A stretch of DNA of 64,000 nt from NCBI RefSeq assembly GCF_019203985.1, contig NZ_JAGSPD010000002.1:248001-312000 (forward strand). The letters are read 5' to 3'. The DNA is from Winogradskyella luteola (GTDB taxonomy: Bacteria; Bacteroidota; Bacteroidia; Flavobacteriales; Flavobacteriaceae). This document shows, one piece after another, positions 59,959 to 64,000 of this stretch. Every line of letters begins with the position of its first letter. Position 1 is the stretch's first letter. The notes beneath the pieces are model-generated. The model saw only the letters and a list, made by a program, of their open reading frames with translations, ran no database searches and had not been told where the DNA came from. The translations under genes and the position numbers were made by a program.

Positions 59959-60083
59959 CAGAAACCTCAGATGTTAAATAATTTTAACGTGTTAATATTT
60001 TAGTTTAGAATAGTTAAAAATAAACTTGCGTGTTGACAGAATTTTCAGTATAATGCACAACTTTTAAAACACACACTAATTTT

Positions 60084-60305
60084 ATGGGTAGACCAGCAAC
60101 AAGACCAACGAAACTAAAAGATGGATTCTATATAGAAATCCGAAACAAGGGTTCAAAATCAGGTGTAAAACTTTATAGTGGCACCAAACTACAGATGCAC
60201 CGTGCAATAAAAATGTACGAACGTTCTAAAGAAGTCATCATATTAGGTGAATCTATAAACGGGAAATTTGTAGATAAAGAACCAAAATTACATGTAGTAG
60301 ATTAA
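60084..60305 (+). CDS. Small basic protein, function unknown
   Basis: The product has 73 residues and no signal or membrane segment. It is rich in Lys/Arg with an AT-hook-like start GRPATRPTK followed by LKDGFYIEIRNKGSKSGVK and a C-terminal IILGESINGKFVDKEPK. The beginning resembles minor-groove-binding Gly-Arg-Pro motifs, so DNA binding is possible. It is divergent from dps, with a strong terminator after it, which supports a real transcript. No family is recognised. Confidence 0.72.
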   Translation: MGRPATRPTKLKDGFYIEIRNKGSKSGVKLYSGTKLQMHRAIKMYERSKEVIILGESINGKFVDKEPKLHVVD

Positions 60306-60327
60306 CTATAAATAAATGAAATTTATA

Positions 60328-60356
60328 AAGGCGAAAACTTAGTTTTCGCCTTTTTT
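60328..60356 (+). terminator. Rho-independent terminator after the 73-residue gene
   Basis: The stem GGCGAAAAC (60330-60338) and GTTTTCGCC (60342-60350), with 3-base loop, is followed by six T residues. Confidence 0.94.
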
Positions 60357-60467
60357 ATTACATCACAATTTACCAATACGTAAGGATGTATTCATTTTTT
60401 TTATAAATTGTTAGTCTAAAGAGCAGTTAATTCTGCTAAAAACTAACTAAATTAAATCAACTTTATT

Positions 60468-60902
60468 ATGACAAATTCTTCAAACAAACCACCTGTTTGG
60501 TTTTGGATTGTAAGTGTGGTTGCACTTATTTGGAACGGAATGGGAGTGCATGGTTATTTAAGTCAGGCTTATAAAACCAGTGCTTACACTGAGGCTTACA
60601 CAACAGAACAACTCGAAGTAATGAACAATCTCCCTACGTGGTATACGGCATTGTTTGCCATTGCGGTATTTTCTGGTGCCATAGGTTGCTTGCTTCTGTT
60701 ATTCAGAAAGAAGGTTGCTAAATTACTTTTGGTAATATCTTTTATTGCCGCCACGATACAGATGCTCTATTTTTTGTTTATTGCCGATTTAAATGGTGTA
60801 GACTTTAGTGCTAACACAATAATGGCCTACATAATTATTGTTTTTGCTGGATTTTTAGTTTGGTTTTCTAACCATTCTGCAAAAAAAGGCTGGATCAATT
60901 AA
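60468..60902 (+). CDS. Four-segment integral membrane protein
   Basis: The product has 144 residues. The hydrophobic segments are VWFWIVSVVALIWNGMGVHG, WYTALFAIAVFSGAIGCLLLL, LLLVISFIAATIQMLYFLF and IMAYIIIVFAGFLVWFS. It has no catalytic signature and ends in a charged tail (NHSAKKGWIN). Size and layout match small transporter-like or DoxX-like proteins, but I make no family call. It is convergent with truA through a shared terminator. Confidence 0.78.
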   Translation: MTNSSNKPPVWFWIVSVVALIWNGMGVHGYLSQAYKTSAYTEAYTTEQLEVMNNLPTWYTALFAIAVFSGAIGCLLLLFRKKVAKLLLVISFIAATIQMLYFLFIADLNGVDFSANTIMAYIIIVFAGFLVWFSNHSAKKGWIN

Positions 60903-60921
60903 AAATTAACCAACCAATCTT

Positions 60922-60960
60922 AAAAAAGGTGTTAGAACAATTATCTAATGCCTTTTTTTT
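60922..60960. terminator. Shared convergent terminator overlapping the truA 3' end
   Basis: The left arm AAAAAAGGTGTTAGA (60922-60936) and the right arm TCTAATGCCTTTTTTTT (60944-60960) pair through the GG/CC core with two G-U pairs. The truA stop codon is at 60941-60943, so the right arm encodes the C-terminal residues of TruA. Confidence 0.85.
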
Positions 60961-61747
60961 GTTCAAAATCCAAAGCATGTAAAATTAGACCCGAAGCTGG
61001 TGCAATATAGTCCATTACTTCTACGCTATCTTCTTTTAAAGTATTCCTGATATACTCTAATGTGATTTCACCTCTACCCAATTTAATTAAACAACCAAAG
61101 ATTAAACGGATTTGATTTCGCATAAAACCTTTGCCCTTAACTTTGAACACATATGATGTTTCAGGAAAGAAATTTGCTGTGTAAATTGTATTGTCTACAA
61201 TTTCGGAAGATTCTATAGTTCTCACATACTCTCCCTTATCTGTGGCTTTGTAACAATAGGTCTTAAAATTATGAGTGCCCTGAAATAACTTTGCGCCTTC
61301 TTTCATCAACTCAACATTTAAAGGCTCTAAAATTGTAGCTAAAATTGGAGCGCAAAATGGATGATTCTTTTGTCCTTGAGAAAACACATAATGGTATTCC
61401 TTTAATTTAGAATCTTGGATGATATTGAAATCCTTATCCACTTCTTCAATAGATAACGCCCTTATGTCTTGTGGCAAGTTGTGATTGAATAGCTCTAAAA
61501 AATCTTCAAAATTTATGATAGGTTCATTATAAATAAACAGCTCCAAAGCCGCTTCATTGGCAGAAACCATCGCATCCGTTCTGCCAGATCCTAAAGTTTT
61601 AAAACGAATATCTCCAAGAATGTACTTTAAAGTTCTATCAATCATTAGGTGGATCGTTTTTACATCTGGTTGCTTTTGCCAACCATGAAAACGATACCCC
61701 AAATATTGAATTTTTATGAGATAATAGAAGCGTTTATCGAACATCAA
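60941..61747 (-). CDS. truA: tRNA pseudouridine synthase A
   Basis: The product has 268 residues. The TruA core is present: YLGYRFHGWQKQPDVKTI, catalytic Asp58 in LGSGRTDAMVSANEAAL, NHNLPQDIRALSIEEV and the C-terminal FMRNQIRLIFGCLIKLGRG. It isomerises uridines 38-40 of the anticodon loop. Compared with E. coli TruA (270) the length is normal. Its last codons contribute to the terminator with the convergent membrane gene. Confidence 0.92.
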   Translation of the reverse strand: MMFDKRFYYLIKIQYLGYRFHGWQKQPDVKTIHLMIDRTLKYILGDIRFKTLGSGRTDAMVSANEAALELFIYNEPIINFEDFLELFNHNLPQDIRALSIEEVDKDFNIIQDSKLKEYHYVFSQGQKNHPFCAPILATILEPLNVELMKEGAKLFQGTHNFKTYCYKATDKGEYVRTIESSEIVDNTIYTANFFPETSYVFKVKGKGFMRNQIRLIFGCLIKLGRGEITLEYIRNTLKEDSVEVMDYIAPASGLILHALDFEQKKGIR

Positions 61748-61780
61748 TAAAAGTGTGTTTTAAATGTGCTGGCAATATAA

Positions 61781-62380
61781 TTACTTTTCCCTAATCTTTA
61801 GGACATTGACTACATCGTTAAGCTCAAAACCTTTGGTCTGCAATAAAATTAAATAATGAAATAACAAATCTGCACTTTCTTCTAAGAACAAGTCGTCATT
61901 ATTATCTTTGGCCTCAATGACAACTTCAACAGCTTCCTCACCTACTTTTTGAGCCACTTTATTAATACCTTTTTCAAAAAGCGAAGCTACGTAAGAGTTT
62001 TGGACATCTGCGTTTTTAATCCTTGATGTAATTACATCTTCTAAGCTTGAAAGAAATCCGAAGGATTGAATATTAGGTTCATTCCAGCATGTGTCTGCCC
62101 CTTTATGACATGTTGGGCCAACTGGGTTTACAGAAATTAAAAGTGTGTCATTATCACAATCTAGTTTCATGTCTACAAGCTTTAACACATTACCGCTTTC
62201 TTCACCTTTAGTCCATAGTCTATTCTTTGTTCTACTAAAGAATGTCACCAATCCAGATAACTTTGTTTTTTCTAATGCTTTTTCATTCATGTAACCAAGC
62301 ATTAAAACATTTTTAGTAGCAGCATCTTGAATTATTGCTGGCACTAATCCGTCTGCATTTTTATTGAAATTTATGTTCAT
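61781..62380 (-). CDS. hisIE: Bifunctional phosphoribosyl-AMP cyclohydrolase / phosphoribosyl-ATP pyrophosphatase
   Basis: The product has 199 residues from ATG 62380 (MNINFNKNADGLVPAIIQ); an in-frame ATG at 62398 lies within a palindromic repeat and is less likely. The HisI domain occupies residues about 1-105, with MLGYMNEKALEKT, FFSRTKNRLWTKGEESGN and the zinc/cyclohydrolase LDCDNDTL...GPTCHKGADTCWN. The HisE domain (about 110-199) has GEEAVEVVIEAKDNND and ESADLLFHYLILLQ. It catalyses steps two and three of histidine synthesis. It is 3' to hisF and hisA on the same strand. Confidence 0.93.
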   Translation of the reverse strand: MNINFNKNADGLVPAIIQDAATKNVLMLGYMNEKALEKTKLSGLVTFFSRTKNRLWTKGEESGNVLKLVDMKLDCDNDTLLISVNPVGPTCHKGADTCWNEPNIQSFGFLSSLEDVITSRIKNADVQNSYVASLFEKGINKVAQKVGEEAVEVVIEAKDNNDDLFLEESADLLFHYLILLQTKGFELNDVVNVLKIREK

Positions 62381-62392
62381 TATAAACCTATT

Positions 62393-62420
62393 TGTCATTC
62401 CACACTTAATGCAGAATCGT
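62393..62420. repeat. Palindromic intergenic repeat upstream of hisIE
   Basis: TGTCATTCCACACTTAATGC continues into AGAATCGT. Arms around the CTTA centre pair imperfectly. It differs at few positions from the reverse of the 10596-10622 copy. The hisIE in-frame ATG at 62398 lies inside it. Confidence 0.7.
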
Positions 62421-62442
62421 ATTAACCTATCTTTATTTTGTT

Positions 62443-62469
62443 GAGATTCCTACTTCATCGGTAGTGACA
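62443..62469. repeat. Second, reversed repeat copy between hisF and hisIE
   Basis: The element starts GAGATTCC (62443-62450) and ends GTAGTGACA (62461-62469), the reversed form of the TGTCA...GGAATCTC pattern. A further decayed unit may lie at 62507-62540. Together they fill the 168-base gap between the hisF end and the hisIE start. Confidence 0.5.
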
Positions 62470-62548
62470 ATGAAATGTATCGAGAGCTTTTTTATGACTT
62501 CTCTATATAATTCTTCGTATCCCAGAATCACTCGAAGCGACATATTAT

Positions 62549-63304
62549 TTATAGTCTCACAGAAATTCCCTGCCTCTTTAATTCTTTCTTCAAATCTATG
62601 ATCGCAATTTCACCAAAATGAAAAACACTTGCAGCCAAGGCCGCATCAGCTTTTCCTTTCTTAAATGTATCTGCAAAGTGCTGAATCGTTCCTGCTCCGC
62701 CTGAAGCAATTATCGGAATATTAACCAACTCAGAGAGTTTTGCCAAAGCTTCATTTGCAAATCCTGCTTTTGTTCCATCATGATTCATGGAAGTAAATAA
62801 AATTTCACCTGCTCCACGTTCTTCGATTTCTTTTGCCCATTCAAATAATTTAATCTCTGTTGGAATAGTACCACCAGCCAAATGTACAAACCATTCACCT
62901 CCAATTTTTTTAGCATCAACAGCAACGACAACACATTGGCTGCCAAACTTTTCTGATAGTTCATTAATTAACACAGGACGCTTAACAGCTGACGAGTTTA
63001 TAGAGACTTTGTCTGCACCACAATGCAATAAATCATCAACATCCTCCACGGAAGAGATCCCACCACCTACAGTAAACGGAATATTAACTTGCTCAGCGAC
63101 CTTTAAAACCATGTCGTGCATGGTTTTTCGTTTCTCTTGTGTTGCAGAAATATCTAAAAAGACCAATTCATCTGCACCTAAATCTGCGTATTGCTTGGCA
63201 AGAACAACAGGATCACCAGCATCGCGCAAATCTACAAAGTTGACACCTTTTACGGTTCGACCGTCTTTTATATCCAAACAAGGAACAATTCGTTTTGTTA
63301 ACAT
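62549..63304 (-). CDS. hisF: Imidazole glycerol phosphate synthase subunit HisF
   Basis: This 251-residue TIM barrel has the two catalytic aspartates: Asp11 in [11 protein letters not shown] and Asp about 130 in [12 protein letters not shown]. Phosphate-binding loops [14 protein letters not shown] and [13 protein letters not shown] are present. It makes imidazole glycerol phosphate and AICAR from PRFAR with ammonia from HisH. hisH is not visible in the window and probably lies beyond hisA. Confidence 0.96.
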   Translation of the reverse strand: MLTKRIVPCLDIKDGRTVKGVNFVDLRDAGDPVVLAKQYADLGADELVFLDISATQEKRKTMHDMVLKVAEQVNIPFTVGGGISSVEDVDDLLHCGADKVSINSSAVKRPVLINELSEKFGSQCVVVAVDAKKIGGEWFVHLAGGTIPTEIKLFEWAKEIEERGAGEILFTSMNHDGTKAGFANEALAKLSELVNIPIIASGGAGTIQHFADTFKKGKADAALAASVFHFGEIAIIDLKKELKRQGISVRL

Positions 63305-63312
63305 ATTTTTTT

Positions 63313-63340
63313 TGTCATTTCTGCCTTTGCAGGAATACTC
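63313..63340. repeat. Palindromic repeat between hisA and hisF
   Basis: TGTCATTTCTGCCTTTGCAG continues into GAATACTC. Arms TTTCTGC (63318-63324) and GCAGGAA (63329-63335) pair with one wobble. It is the fourth location of the repeat family and sits directly upstream of the hisF start. Confidence 0.6.
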
Positions 63341-63346
63341 TTTGAA

Positions 63347-64000
63347 TTAATTATTAATTATAAAGTTTTCTAATTGTTTTAAGCTAATTCTATTTTCATA
63401 TATAGCTTTACCTATTATTACGCCTTCGCAACCTAGTTCTGCCAATTGAGGTAACTCTTCATATTTTGAGATACCACCTGAAGCAATTAAATGAAGAGAT
63501 TCCTCTACTTGCTCTGAATAACATTCATTTAAAATACGTTTATACAAATCTAAAGAAGGACCTTCTAGCATACCATCTTTGGAAATATCTGTACAAATAA
63601 CATAATCAATACCTTTTGACTGATACTCTTTTATAAAAGAAATCACTTCTAAATCACTTTCCTCCTGCCAACCCGAAATCGCTATTTTTTCGTTGTTACA
63701 ATCTGCACCAAGGATTATCTTGTTGGGACCAAACTTAGAAATCCAGTTTTCAAAAACCTGAGGGTTTTTTACTGCAATACTTCCTCCTGTGATTTGGTTG
63801 GCTCCTGAATTGAATGCAATTTTTAAATCTTCATCAGACTTTAATCCACCTCCAAAATCTATTTTCAAATTGGTATTTGTAGCTATAGCTTCCAAAACCT
63901 TATAGTTAACGATATGGCTCGCTTTAGCACCATCTAGGTCAACAACATGCAAATATTCAATCCCTGATCCTTCAAAAGTCTTAGCAACTTCTACAGGGTT
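63347..64000 (-). CDS. hisA: HisA, phosphoribosyl isomerase (5' end cut by window end)
   Basis: About 217 residues are present; the frame is open to the last base, so the first ~25 residues are beyond the window. TIM barrel features are [28 protein letters not shown], the second catalytic Asp in [20 protein letters not shown] and the phosphate site [15 protein letters not shown]. It isomerises ProFAR to PRFAR, the step before HisF. A TTG at 63952 is only internal. The gene order hisA-hisF-hisIE is the common Bacteroidota histidine cluster end. Confidence 0.94.
   Translation of the reverse strand, partial: NPVEVAKTFEGSGIEYLHVVDLDGAKASHIVNYKVLEAIATNTNLKIDFGGGLKSDEDLKIAFNSGANQITGGSIAVKNPQVFENWISKFGPNKIILGADCNNEKIAISGWQEESDLEVISFIKEYQSKGIDYVICTDISKDGMLEGPSLDLYKRILNECYSEQVEESLHLIASGGISKYEELPQLAELGCEGVIIGKAIYENRISLKQLENFIINN

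Noticed and set aside
60033-60054. TTGACA and TATAAT hexamers upstream of the 73-residue gene
   Set aside because: The spacing is 10 bases instead of 17, and the organism uses the TTG/TAnnTTTG consensus.
62787-63350. 187-codon plus-strand open frame
   Set aside because: It covers hisF in the opposite direction and shows only the complement of that gene's codons.

Overview
The window is chromosomal DNA from a member of the Bacteroidota, almost certainly family Flavobacteriaceae. The evidence is AT-rich sequence, two secreted proteins with type IX secretion (T9SS) C-terminal sorting domains, lipoproteins with acidic residues after the lipid-anchored cysteine, promoters of the Bacteroidota type (TTG, about 20 bases, TAnnTTTG), an almost complete lack of Shine-Dalgarno sequences, and gene neighbourhoods typical of that family (tamB/tsaD divergent pair, pfkA-gapA, ligase-associated DNA-repair cluster). 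The genus cannot be fixed from this sequence. I see no rRNA, tRNA, CRISPR array, prophage or insertion sequence; it is core genome with some accessory clusters.

Layout. 1-6.5 kb: the 3' end of fumarase, a T9SS-exported FG-GAP protein, histidine utilisation genes hutI and hutG flanking an antisense coiled-coil membrane protein, and a MarR-GNAT fusion. 6.6-8.2 kb: a SulP anion transporter. 8.3-18.3 kb: nine minus-strand genes, mostly unrecognised, built around an AAA+ ATPase, a long coiled-coil protein, a Nudix hydrolase, two membrane proteins and two lipoproteins. This is my best candidate for an undescribed system. 18.5-21.7 kb: an MBL-fold lipoprotein, small membrane proteins and the ABC-F factor EttA. 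21.8-24.9 kb: a compact redox/electrophile-stress regulon (FMN reductase, GNAT, MarR, two pirins) with palindromic operator candidates. 25-28.2 kb: an acyl-CoA carboxylase beta subunit and an MFS carrier. 28.3-31.6 kb: a sugar-metabolism cluster (pfkA, gapA, an N-acetylglucosamine kinase-like protein, mgsA). 31.8-42.3 kb: TamB diverging from TsaD, then a parvulin, RsmE, a SpoU methyltransferase, an AI-2E family membrane protein and a THUMP-like methyltransferase.

42.3-48.7 kb holds the ligase-associated DNA-damage cluster (exonuclease, ATP-dependent ligase, Lhr-like helicase, PdeM), preceded by an unrecognised gene that may encode a nuclease-like protein. 48.7-54 kb carries a Lys-rich cold-shock-domain protein, a MscS channel, a T9SS protein, a thioesterase and a DUF72 protein. 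54.3-56.2 kb is a TetR regulator plus short-chain dehydrogenase, each preceded by the same operator candidate. 56.3-60.9 kb is an envelope/stress group (DUF2461, two tandem acidic mini-lipoproteins, a DUF1328 protein, MscS, Dps). 60.9-64 kb has truA and the histidine biosynthesis genes hisIE, hisF and hisA, with hisA cut by the window edge.

A dispersed family of short imperfect palindromes (consensus about TGTCATTC...GAATCT) sits in several intergenic gaps (10.55-10.66, 12.66, 62.39-62.47 and 63.31 kb). Rho-independent terminators are numerous, and two of them (hutI and truA 3' ends) are built partly from coding sequence. Several gene starts were moved downstream from the longest open frame because the longer form ran through a terminator, an operator or a repeat.
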